From: Synergistaceae bacterium
GTDB lineage: Bacteria > Synergistota > Synergistia > Synergistales > Synergistaceae
Length of the DNA: 11,403 nucleotides
Reading direction: 5' to 3'
NCBI GenBank assembly: GCA_012513245.1
Contig: JAAZCN010000023.1
Location: 1-11,403, forward strand
Shown: positions 1 through 7,862 of the stretch, piece after piece
How the letters are laid out: every line of letters starts with the position of its first letter
Numbering within the stretch: position 1 is the stretch's first letter
Notes under the pieces: generated by a model
The model's database searches: none
Told to the model about the DNA's origin: nothing
The model's input: only the letters and a program-made list of their open reading frames with translations
Translations under genes and position numbers: made by a program

Positions 1-548
1 CACCTGCTCAGTGTCATTTTCACTCCATAATCACTATATGGTTCAAAGGTTATTTTCCGGAGAGGATGTTTTCCTCCAACTATTTCAATTGATTCTTCAA
101 ATGCGGTGTATATTGTTTTATCAAAGAAAAACAATTCCAGCTTGTTCTTTGGTATAACAGGGTTTGAAGATTCAAGTGTGAATTCATAAATTAAGCGATT
201 GCCATCTGCTGTCTTTACGGTGAAGTTTTTTGCAGCTCCAAACTTAATTTTTTTCCCATCAGATTTCATCATAAAAAAGTAATTAAAGTCTTGAACGCCA
301 TCAAAGAAATCTTTTTTTACAAGTTTTATTTCTGAGACACTTAATGAACCATTGCCATCCAAATCACAATCAAACATAACCTCTTCACTCCAGAACTCAT
401 CCCATATCCAGCTTATGCGTACAGCCTTTATAGCACCCTTGTCCTGTATAAAGCTGACCGCAGGAGTAATAAATAAATGGGGATGTGCGTGTGCGGGGAA
501 TGGAACTAACAAAAGGAGAAAGGCAAGAGTTATTAACAGTTTTTTCAT
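1..548 (-). CDS. DUF1007 family periplasmic protein, NicO partner (3' partial)
   Basis: The reading frame runs from ATG at 548 to the left edge without a stop; 182 residues are visible, so only a short C-terminal piece is missing if it has the family's usual length of about 200-220 aa. Residues 1-21 are a clear Sec signal peptide (MKK, leucine-rich core, AHA cleavage site), leaving a mature N-terminus that begins His-Pro-His. Such an N-terminal HxH is typical of the family and is a plausible metal ligand. Residues 62-73 form a canonical EF-hand-like loop (D62, D64, N66, G67, L69, E73). DUF1007 proteins (COG3683) are regularly encoded beside NicO permeases and are thought to be periplasmic helpers for metal movement; the exact role is unproven. 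The start overlaps the upstream permease stop as ATGA and lacks a good Shine-Dalgarno of its own (the preceding bases are GGTGTTACT), so translational coupling is likely. Confidence 0.85.
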   Translation of the reverse strand, partial: MKKLLITLAFLLLLVPFPAHAHPHLFITPAVSFIQDKGAIKAVRISWIWDEFWSEEVMFDCDLDGNGSLSVSEIKLVKKDFFDGVQDFNYFFMMKSDGKKIKFGAAKNFTVKTADGNRLIYEFTLESSNPVIPKNKLELFFFDKTIYTAFEESIEIVGGKHPLRKITFEPYSDYGVKMTLSR

Positions 549-1384
549 AGTAACACCGTTGTCATTCCGGCCCCTACTAAAATAATAAAAATCAAAGATG
601 TCCATTCCAATATTTCCGAGACATTTTCTGCTTTAACAAAATGGCCGGAACAGCCCAAGATACTGCCCCGTCCCTTGACTACAAGTATCCCAAGCAAGGC
701 AGTCAGAACGAACATTCCTGCAGAAATTCCCAGGACAGAGGCGATCCCGGCTTGCGGTATCCCGTAGGTCAGGGAAAAGGTCATAACAAATATTGTCGCA
801 GGACATGGTACACACCCCGCTAACATACCCAGGCAAAAAGGTCCGTATGATTTATTAATGGAAGAATGAGTTGTCATGTTTCTATTCCTTAACTGAATAA
901 TTTTTTTGAAGAGTAGAAACGATCCTATCGCCAGTATAAGCAAACCGTTTGCTCCCATAATGAACCCCTGCATCCGGATTTTAAAGAAGGCATCAGCGCT
1001 TTTAAGAACTGAAATAAAAAGAAGAGCAAGCAGGATGGATATCAGAGTATGTGTTAAAACAAGAGAGGTGGTAGCTGTTAATACTTGGGATATGGTTCCT
1101 TTCCTGTTTATAAAATATGCTGAAAAGAGGGCTTTTCCATGTCCCGGCCCCGCCGCATGTATTATTCCATAGACAAAAGAAACTCCGGTAAAGCAAAATA
1201 ATTTCTGAAGCGTCATGTTAGAACGTAAATCAAGCATAGTGGATCTGAGTATCCTGTCAAAATGTTTTATCAGTGGAAGCAAGTACATTGTTGCAAATTG
1301 TTTGCCCCAGAAAAACAAAATAAATATTATGGCTGCTGCTATTATAAGTATTACCAAGTCCTTCAGGACCGGTTTCTTTTTCAT
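545..1384 (-). CDS. NicO/RcnA-family nickel/cobalt transport permease
   Basis: This 279-residue integral membrane protein has about six or seven hydrophobic segments: roughly residues 7-36, 61-78, 101-127, 140-160, 181-203, 212-236 and 260-279. The family signature HAAGPGHGK at 76-84 (H76, H82) matches the HxxGPGHGK motif of RcnA/COG2215 proteins, and CVPCP at 191-195 matches their conserved (I/V)PCP motif. NicO proteins move Ni2+/Co2+ across the cytoplasmic membrane; whether this one imports or exports cannot be read from sequence. The central loop (about 165-180) is short and not histidine-rich, unlike E. coli RcnA. The start at 1384 is chosen over an in-frame start 39 bases upstream because AAAGAGGAG lies 7 bases before it and the longer form adds a charged extension. 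It is first in an operon with the DUF1007 gene, which it overlaps by 4 bp. Confidence 0.88.
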   Translation of the reverse strand: MKKKPVLKDLVILIIAAAIIFILFFWGKQFATMYLLPLIKHFDRILRSTMLDLRSNMTLQKLFCFTGVSFVYGIIHAAGPGHGKALFSAYFINRKGTISQVLTATTSLVLTHTLISILLALLFISVLKSADAFFKIRMQGFIMGANGLLILAIGSFLLFKKIIQLRNRNMTTHSSINKSYGPFCLGMLAGCVPCPATIFVMTFSLTYGIPQAGIASVLGISAGMFVLTALLGILVVKGRGSILGCSGHFVKAENVSEILEWTSLIFIILVGAGMTTVLL

Positions 1385-1391
1385 TATAAAA

Positions 1392-1400
1392 CTCCTCTTT
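1392..1400 (-). promoter_or_regulatory. Ribosome binding site of the NicO gene
   Basis: On the minus strand AAAGAGGAG lies 7 bases before ATG at 1384. It decides the start: the in-frame alternative at 1423 would place this Shine-Dalgarno inside the coding sequence. Confidence 0.8.
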
Positions 1401-1432
1401 AACAAATGGTGCCGGGTAAACATTGAACCATT

Positions 1433-1459
1433 ATTATACAGTTATCGATTTTATGTCAA
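1433..1459 (-). promoter_or_regulatory. Sigma70-type promoter of the NicO-DUF1007 operon
   Basis: On the minus strand a perfect TTGACA (1459-1454) is followed after 15 bases by a perfect TATAAT (1438-1433). Transcription would start near 1425-1427, giving a leader of about 40 nt before the ATG at 1384. Both hexamers are consensus but the spacer is 2 bp shorter than the 17 bp optimum, which may lower basal strength or leave room for an activator. An 8-bp perfect palindrome, GACCGGTC (1463-1470), sits 3 bases upstream of the -35 box and could be an operator half-site or chance. No NikR- or Fur-like operator is recognisable. Confidence 0.6.
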
Positions 1460-1501
1460 CCCGACCGGTCTGATAGCTCACATATATGGCTCGATCTACT
1501 G

Positions 1502-1530
1502 TTGACTACATGTGATATTACAGATAAATT
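1502..1530 (+). promoter_or_regulatory. Candidate promoter for the glucan synthase genes
   Basis: TTGACT (1502-1507) is followed after 17 bases by TAAATT (1525-1530), five and four of six matches to the sigma70 consensus. A second possible -10, TATAAT at 1663-1668, lacks a recognisable -35. In such AT-rich DNA either could be chance. Confidence 0.3.
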
Positions 1531-1762
1531 TAATGTCGTCGAATTAAAAACGTCAAACCCCGTATAGATTCCTATTTAAATAACCACATACAGGATAACC
1601 ATACACACATAGTCCGAGACCGCTCGTATACAAGATAATACAGTTATTGTGAAAATTGAAGGTATAATTGTATTCAGGTGCAGATAGTATTTTTAAAGAT
1701 AACTTGAGGCAACTATGGATATTATCTTGCGCCATTGCTTTAAATACAGTCATTACCGTAAA

Positions 1763-1769
1763 AAGGAGG
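1763..1769 (+). promoter_or_regulatory. Ribosome binding site of the glucan synthase gene
   Basis: AAGGAGG lies 7 bases before ATG at 1777, a near-perfect Shine-Dalgarno that fixes the start of the 2015-residue protein. Confidence 0.85.
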
Positions 1770-1776
1770 GGCTAAA

Positions 1777-4700
1777 ATGTCTGCGTATATAAATGAATTT
1801 TCAAAACAGTTTTTGCTTACCCCAACTTTTACCTTTGGGCTTTTTTTGTTAGTCTCTATTCTATTTTTTGTGTTTTTTTATTATAGATATTTACATAGAG
1901 TAAAGATGATGTTTTTACCCATAGAGACAATGCAAACAAAAGTAAAACTTAGTCGGAGCGAATTGGAGCGCCAGATGCTCAATCTGTCCGGCACTCACAA
2001 AAATGTTAAGTGGATGAAATATAATCTGGTTATAAGCAATCGTAATCAGATCGCATACAGAAATCTTAATAAAATACGCAATACCTTGTCCAAGGTGTCC
2101 CCTGAAATTATTGCTTTGATCCCTGCCGCCCGCTGGTTATTTGATAATTTCCAGATGCTTTACAGAGAACTGAAAAAGGTCAAGACCACCGGAACTAGCA
2201 GAAAAATTATACCAATATTACAAGATGGGGAATTCAGAGGATATCCGCGGATCTATGTTGCGGCCAGAAGAATGGTTACGTTGACCGGCGGATATTTAAA
2301 CGAAGATAGGATTTCTCTGATGATAAAGGCGTACCAAAAGGAACTGCCCTTAACAACATCCGAAATATGGGCTCTTCCGGAAATGATAGGATTTTGTCTT
2401 CTGGAGAGCATAATAGAGGTAGCAGGAGATATTCTCCGTATTACAGGGACAAAATCAGAAGCAGATGTTTTTGTTAAAAATAATTTAATGAAACAGGAAG
2501 GCACAATAAACGTTGAGCCTCTTTTACGGGTGCTTGATAAAAATAACCGTGATAATATTTCTTTTCATTCCCACGTGATCTATCTGTTGAAAAACATGTC
2601 TTTAGATGAATCATCCATACAAAAATACGTAGAATATCACTATAAATATAACTCTAAGTACTTTAAACCCACTGATATCTTCCAGGAGGAAAGCAAGCTT
2701 GAATCATACCTGGAATCAAATATCCGTACTTTTTTAGTTAGTTTAAGAGAGACGAATGAAATAAACGGAGAGGCTCTATTTGAAGATCTTTCCCTGCTTG
2801 AACATATTCTGCTCAAAGATCCGGATGGGATCTACCCTGATATGGATTCAGACAGCCGCAGTAGATATCGGGCAATAATAGAAAAATTTGCTGTAAAAAA
2901 TAACATCGATGAGAATTCAATTGCTGAAACCTGTATCGTTCTTGCAATGGAAGGCAGGAAAGACTTAAAGTGCAGCCATCACATAGGTTCTTACCTAGTC
3001 GGACAGGGTTACCCCGTTTTAAAAGCAAGGGTTTTAAATGAACCGGAACCAGACAAATTAACTCCTCAACATAATTTTAAAGGGACCTATTATTTCATTG
3101 TATTATCAATTATTTTCGCCACTTTTTATGGGGTCCTCGTATATGTACTGCGCGGAGTAAGTACCGCTGCCGGAATATACGGAACAGCAGCGCTTCTGTT
3201 TGCCTCCTTTTTGTTGGTACTTGGTATAGCAATAGAGATAACCAACGTAATATTCACAAGGCTGATTCCGGTAAGAGAACTTCAGGCCCTGAATTTCCTT
3301 AAGGGTATTCCTGAAAGAGCAAGAACATTCCTTGTGATGCCTGTAATTATTTCTTCAAAGGAACAGGCCCTTGAATATCTAAACAGATTAGAGAGGCACT
3401 TTCTGGCAAATAGACAATCTAACCTCTTTTTTGCACTGCTCGTCGACTTTGCAGACTCAGACGTCCACCGACATGCTCTGGACGATGAGCTTGAAAGTTT
3501 TATCTGCAGCCGCATCAACGAACTTAATGAGCTCTATCCATTATCATCACAACGTTTTTCTACCTTTATAAGAAGCAGAAAATGGAACGAGTCTGAAAAT
3601 TGTTTTATGTGCTGGGAAAGAAAACGAGGGAAATTAGAAGAATTTAATGCTCTCCTATCCGGAGAGAAAGAGACTAGTTTCACAACAATAATGAGCGATG
3701 AAAGCATCCTCTATACTTTCAAATATGTTATTACTCTGGACGCTGACTCAATACTATTAAGAGATAACGCCGCAAAACTTGTAGGCATAATTGAGCATCC
3801 TCTTAATCAGCCTGTGATCGATCCTATTAAAAAAAGGGTCAAAGATGGGTATGCAATTATTCAGCCCTCGATCACAAGCCATGTTTTAAGTAACAAGGGG
3901 AATACCTTCTATCGTGTGTTTGCCGGAAAGCAGGGATTAGACCGTTATTCCACTGTTATTTCAGATATATACCATGACATTTTTGACGAAGGCATATTTA
4001 CCGGCAAGGGAATTTATCATATAAAAGCACTCTACACTATCCTCAATAAAAATATACCCGAAAACTGCGTTCTCAGCCATGACTTGCTTGAGAGTTGTTA
4101 TGCTAAAACTGCCTTTTCAAGCACTGTAAATATAATAGATGACTATCCATCCTGCGTTCTTTCACACGCACAAAGAGATCACAGGTGGATACGCGGCGAC
4201 TGGCAGCTATTGCCATGGTTGTTTAAGAAAAAAAATCTGGCGGGTCTGTCTAAATGGAAAATACTAGACGATTTCAGGATCAGTCTTAGCCCAATATTCA
4301 AAGTAATTTTAATAGTTCTTAATCTTGCACTTATACCGAAAATTTATTATCTTTGGCTGCCACTGGTGTTTTTTTCAGAAGCATTTAATTTATTTATTTT
4401 GCTATTCGATACAATAAGGCAAAAAATAAGTAGACCAAGGCTTGCGCTCGTATATAAAGACCTGCTGAGAGATATGATCCTGAAGGTCCAAAAAGCTGTA
4501 CTGGATATGGCCTTCCTTCCTTATAGAGCATATATTGCGACAGATGCCATATCAAGGACGCTATACAGGTTATTTAAAAGCAGAAAGAACCTTCTTATGT
4601 GGAATACTGCAGAAACCACACAAAAGCATGCACAGAACACCAAAACCGCATATTTCATGTATATGTGGGGCTCTATGATCCCTTCTGCCCTTATTATAGG

Positions 4701-7700
4701 GTTGTTGTTCATTGTAAATATCCCTCTCGCCGGAATAATTCTTTACGGAATTATATCTGCCTTATGGGGTTTTTCTTATTTAATAGCTTATTTCATTAGC
4801 CAACCGTGGGGAGAAACGGAAAACAAAGAACTTCCTTACGATGACGAGAAAATGCTGAGAGATATCGCCCGAAAGACCTGGCAGTTCTTCAAGGATTTTT
4901 CGAAAAGCGAAAGTAATTGGCTTTGCCCGGACAATTACCAAAAGGAACCCATTGAAAAAATCACACATAAGACCTCCCCTACCAACATGGGTCTTCAGTT
5001 GCTTTCAATTTTGTCAGCCAGGGATTTAGGATTTGAAACCTTAACTAAAACATTGGAATGCGTGGAAAACATACTATGCTCCATAACATTGCTGTCTAAG
5101 TGGAAAGGTCATTTATTTAACTGGTACGACATAAAAACTCTAGAGCCATTAAATCCACAGTACATTTCAACCGTGGACAGCGGGAACTTTTTAGCATCTT
5201 TGATCACTCTTAAAAATGGGCTTTTAGGGCTTATTGATTCTCCTGTATTTTCTGAAGAGATGGTCCGAGGTTTCGGCAATACGATGAAACTTTGCAAATA
5301 CGATCTTACGCTGAAAGACAATTATGAGACAATAGGCGACTTTACAAATGATGTCGCAACATTTAAAAACATCATAAGTTCCCTTCACACGGAGCACGGT
5401 GAGGGCAGTCGCTTCACCAGAGAAATGAACAGAAGCGTCGATTTGATAATAAGCGAAGTTGAAGAACTTAAACTTAAGGATGTATCTTTCTCTTCTGTAC
5501 CAACATTAAGACAGATGGTACAAAGTGGTAATTTCTACGCAAAGACTCTGATGCACAGACTCGAGGACATCGTTTACATAATAGAAATTGCGTCGGAAAA
5601 TATAGATTTCCGGTTTCTGTACAATGAAAAACGTAAATTATTCCATATCGGCTACAATTTATCCTCCCAAAGCCTTGACGAAGGGTGCTACGACCTTATG
5701 GCATCTGAGTGTTGTCTGACAAGTTTTATAACGATTGCTATGAATAATGTTCCTGTTGACCATTGGTATAAACTTGAGAGGCCGCATACCATAGTAAACG
5801 GCATCCCCTGCTTTGTTTCATGGAGTGGAACAATGTTTGAATATCTTCTGCCGAATTTAATGATGACCCAGTACGAAGGCTCAGTTTTTTCAGAAACATC
5901 AAGGGCTGCAGTTATACAGCAAATAAAGTATGGAAGGCTAATGGAGATCCCCTGGGGTATATCCGAAAGCCAGCACTACCATTTTGATCAGGACGGAAAT
6001 TATCAATACATGGCGTTTGGGGTGCCGGAACTTCGCCTTTCGCCGTCTTTAAGCATAACGAAGGTCGTTGCTCCGTATGCGACTATGTTGGCACTTTCGT
6101 ACGCCACAGGTGAGTGCTTAGTGAACCTTAAGAGGATGGAAGAACTTGGATGCATTGGCGATTACGGATACTATGAGTCAATAGACTTCAACGGTCCGGA
6201 CCCTATGGCAATGACTCCCTATTCCATAGTTAGAACCTTCATGGCCCACCATCAGGGAATGAGTTTAGTGGCAATTAATAATTTACTTAACAGAAAAATA
6301 ATGCAGGAAAGATTTCGTTCAGAGGCTTTTATACGTGCAACGGAAGCACTTCTGGAAGAGAAACGCTGCTCCTATTTTGTTTCACTTTCAAGAAAAGGGT
6401 ACAATATTCAATTTAAGGGTATCGAAAGTTCGGAGGAAGAACATGTTAATAGATACGTTAATAAAATAACACCGGAGATACCTGTAGCACATTTTCTCTC
6501 TATCGACGATTATTCTATAATGATAACTTCTGATGGGGACGGTTTCAGCGATTACAAAGGTATGATGCTCTACAGGTGGAGATCTGACCTCTATGCCTCC
6601 ACCGGCAGTTATATCTATATCAAAGACATTAAAAACAACAAAGTATGGAGCAGTACATATAATCCTACCAAGACTGACCCTGATGAGTATAAAGTTGTAT
6701 TCTCTGTGGATCAGGCTGAATTTAAAAGAGTAGATGGTGATATTTCTACACAGACACTAGTGAATCTTTCTCCTAACCATAACATGGAATTCAGAAAAAT
6801 AACTTTGACAAACCACAGCAGCGAAGATAGACAAATTGAGTTAACAAGTTATATCGAGGTCGTTGCGGATACTCACTTATCGGAACTTTCTCATCCCGCA
6901 TTCAACAAGCTTTTCATAGAGAGCTCTTTTATTGAGGGGCATAATGTTTTTATGTCCAAACGGCGAGGAAGTAAAGACAAAAATAAACCTTATATTATGC
7001 ACATGGTAAAGCCCGGCATAAAACCGATCGGCGGTATTGAATACGAAAACGACAGACTCAAGTTTATAGGCAGGAACAATACTGTTCAAAACCCTGATGC
7101 AGTCATTGATAGTCTGCCTCTCTCAAATAACTCGGGCTTTTCCAGCGACCCGATCATAAGCTTGAGAATTAGCATAGAACTAGCGGCGGAGAATACAGTA
7201 GATGTTTATTTTATTACCGGAGTATGTACCGGTAATGAAGAAGCCGTGAGTATAAGTGAAGAGCTTAATGATTTAGCCAGAATTGAAGAATTAGCTAAAA
7301 AATTCAGATTACAAAGTTACCTCGAATTAAAGTATCTTGATATCACAAGCGCACAACTGAATGCTTTTCAGAATCTTATCAGCCCGATATTTTATCCGTC
7401 AAAATATTACCGTGGTCCGATTGAGAATATCAGGCGTAACAGCGGAAATCAATGCAATCTGTGGAGGTTTGGAATATCCGGTGATAAGCCTATAATGCTT
7501 TTACGTGTAAATTCCACAGAAGAGACCGGCATAATAAGGGATGTTTTTAAAGCTTATCAATATTTAAAAATAAACAATGTAAATGTGGATTTAATAGTAC
7601 TTAGCGATGCCAAATATGGATATTTGCAAGAGCTTGATGATTTACTGAATGAAATGACCAGGACCCTTAAGGTTTATACAGAAGACAGGAAAAAACCCAG

Positions 7701-7824
7701 TCTCTTTATACTCCATTCATGTCAGATGACACCGGCAGAGGTAGATTTGCTTCTCACCGTTGCAAGAGTCGTTTTCACAGAAAAAACAGGGATATATTTT
7801 AGAAACATTAAAGAACTATTTTGA
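1777..7824 (+). CDS. Cyclic beta-1,2-glucan synthase, GT84 + GH189 part (lacks GH94 domain)
   Basis: This 2015-residue membrane protein is homologous to the first two-thirds of ChvB/NdvB/Cgs. It has an N-terminal transmembrane segment (about 12-38), a Cgs-type N-region (IPAARW at 115-120), then membrane helices near 438-494, 840-880 and 963-1010. The GT84 catalytic core lies between them, with DAD at 655-657, SHDLLE around D769 and RDHRWIRGDWQ at 800-810. GT84 polymerises UDP-glucose into beta-1,2-glucan on the cytoplasmic face. The cyclisation domain (GH189, glycoamylase-like fold) begins near 1020: CPDNYQK 1050-1056, HKTSPTN 1064-1070, ASE with E1311, WGISES with E1397, YYES with E1467, and AHHQGMS. 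Acidic candidates for the retaining transglycosylation are E1311 and E1397. A beta-sandwich region of the type preceding GH94 modules follows to about 1900. The protein stops where Cgs enzymes normally continue into GH94; that domain is the next gene, in another frame. No exporter gene (Cgt/ChvA/NdvA) is in view. The fold assignment is firm; activity and ring size are inferred. Confidence 0.92.
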   Translation: MSAYINEFSKQFLLTPTFTFGLFLLVSILFFVFFYYRYLHRVKMMFLPIETMQTKVKLSRSELERQMLNLSGTHKNVKWMKYNLVISNRNQIAYRNLNKIRNTLSKVSPEIIALIPAARWLFDNFQMLYRELKKVKTTGTSRKIIPILQDGEFRGYPRIYVAARRMVTLTGGYLNEDRISLMIKAYQKELPLTTSEIWALPEMIGFCLLESIIEVAGDILRITGTKSEADVFVKNNLMKQEGTINVEPLLRVLDKNNRDNISFHSHVIYLLKNMSLDESSIQKYVEYHYKYNSKYFKPTDIFQEESKLESYLESNIRTFLVSLRETNEINGEALFEDLSLLEHILLKDPDGIYPDMDSDSRSRYRAIIEKFAVKNNIDENSIAETCIVLAMEGRKDLKCSHHIGSYLVGQGYPVLKARVLNEPEPDKLTPQHNFKGTYYFIVLSIIFATFYGVLVYVLRGVSTAAGIYGTAALLFASFLLVLGIAIEITNVIFTRLIPVRELQALNFLKGIPERARTFLVMPVIISSKEQALEYLNRLERHFLANRQSNLFFALLVDFADSDVHRHALDDELESFICSRINELNELYPLSSQRFSTFIRSRKWNESENCFMCWERKRGKLEEFNALLSGEKETSFTTIMSDESILYTFKYVITLDADSILLRDNAAKLVGIIEHPLNQPVIDPIKKRVKDGYAIIQPSITSHVLSNKGNTFYRVFAGKQGLDRYSTVISDIYHDIFDEGIFTGKGIYHIKALYTILNKNIPENCVLSHDLLESCYAKTAFSSTVNIIDDYPSCVLSHAQRDHRWIRGDWQLLPWLFKKKNLAGLSKWKILDDFRISLSPIFKVILIVLNLALIPKIYYLWLPLVFFSEAFNLFILLFDTIRQKISRPRLALVYKDLLRDMILKVQKAVLDMAFLPYRAYIATDAISRTLYRLFKSRKNLLMWNTAETTQKHAQNTKTAYFMYMWGSMIPSALIIGLLFIVNIPLAGIILYGIISALWGFSYLIAYFISQPWGETENKELPYDDEKMLRDIARKTWQFFKDFSKSESNWLCPDNYQKEPIEKITHKTSPTNMGLQLLSILSARDLGFETLTKTLECVENILCSITLLSKWKGHLFNWYDIKTLEPLNPQYISTVDSGNFLASLITLKNGLLGLIDSPVFSEEMVRGFGNTMKLCKYDLTLKDNYETIGDFTNDVATFKNIISSLHTEHGEGSRFTREMNRSVDLIISEVEELKLKDVSFSSVPTLRQMVQSGNFYAKTLMHRLEDIVYIIEIASENIDFRFLYNEKRKLFHIGYNLSSQSLDEGCYDLMASECCLTSFITIAMNNVPVDHWYKLERPHTIVNGIPCFVSWSGTMFEYLLPNLMMTQYEGSVFSETSRAAVIQQIKYGRLMEIPWGISESQHYHFDQDGNYQYMAFGVPELRLSPSLSITKVVAPYATMLALSYATGECLVNLKRMEELGCIGDYGYYESIDFNGPDPMAMTPYSIVRTFMAHHQGMSLVAINNLLNRKIMQERFRSEAFIRATEALLEEKRCSYFVSLSRKGYNIQFKGIESSEEEHVNRYVNKITPEIPVAHFLSIDDYSIMITSDGDGFSDYKGMMLYRWRSDLYASTGSYIYIKDIKNNKVWSSTYNPTKTDPDEYKVVFSVDQAEFKRVDGDISTQTLVNLSPNHNMEFRKITLTNHSSEDRQIELTSYIEVVADTHLSELSHPAFNKLFIESSFIEGHNVFMSKRRGSKDKNKPYIMHMVKPGIKPIGGIEYENDRLKFIGRNNTVQNPDAVIDSLPLSNNSGFSSDPIISLRISIELAAENTVDVYFITGVCTGNEEAVSISEELNDLARIEELAKKFRLQSYLELKYLDITSAQLNAFQNLISPIFYPSKYYRGPIENIRRNSGNQCNLWRFGISGDKPIMLLRVNSTEETGIIRDVFKAYQYLKINNVNVDLIVLSDAKYGYLQELDDLLNEMTRTLKVYTEDRKKPSLFILHSCQMTPAEVDLLLTVARVVFTEKTGIYFRNIKELF

Positions 7825-7844
7825 TCCAACGCAAAATAATACAT

Positions 7845-7853
7845 AGGAAGGAG
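7845..7853 (+). promoter_or_regulatory. Ribosome binding site of the GH94 gene
   Basis: AGGAAGGAG lies 9 bases before an in-frame TTG at 7863. It is positioned to drive independent initiation of the GH94 protein after the upstream stop at 7822-7824, and favours 7863 over the overlapping TTG at 7821, which has no comparable Shine-Dalgarno. Confidence 0.7.
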
Positions 7854-7862
7854 CTGATATCA

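Larger units (their letters stand above)
1460..1776. other. Divergent intergenic region between metal and glucan operons
   Basis: This AT-rich stretch of about 317 bp separates the divergent operons. No credible gene is visible; a 66-codon minus-strand frame (1553-1753) lacks family features and a ribosome binding site. Structures seen are a 10-bp inverted repeat, CAAGATAATA at 1631-1640 with TATTATCTTG at 1720-1729, and a second AT-rich complementarity, GTATTTTTAAAG at 1687-1698 with CTTTAAATAC at 1738-1747. The two cannot form as one simple nested stem. No known riboswitch core was recognised. If transcription starts near 1535, the glucan synthase mRNA has a leader of about 240 nt that could fold this way. 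Confidence 0.5.

Noticed and set aside
1553..1753. 66-codon minus-strand frame in the divergent intergenic region
   Set aside because: It has no ribosome binding site, no recognisable family and a composition typical of random AT-rich translation.
1777..7824. Frameshift or internal decay within the large glucan synthase gene
   Set aside because: The 2015-residue frame is unbroken and the motifs run in the expected Cgs order to the linker before GH94.
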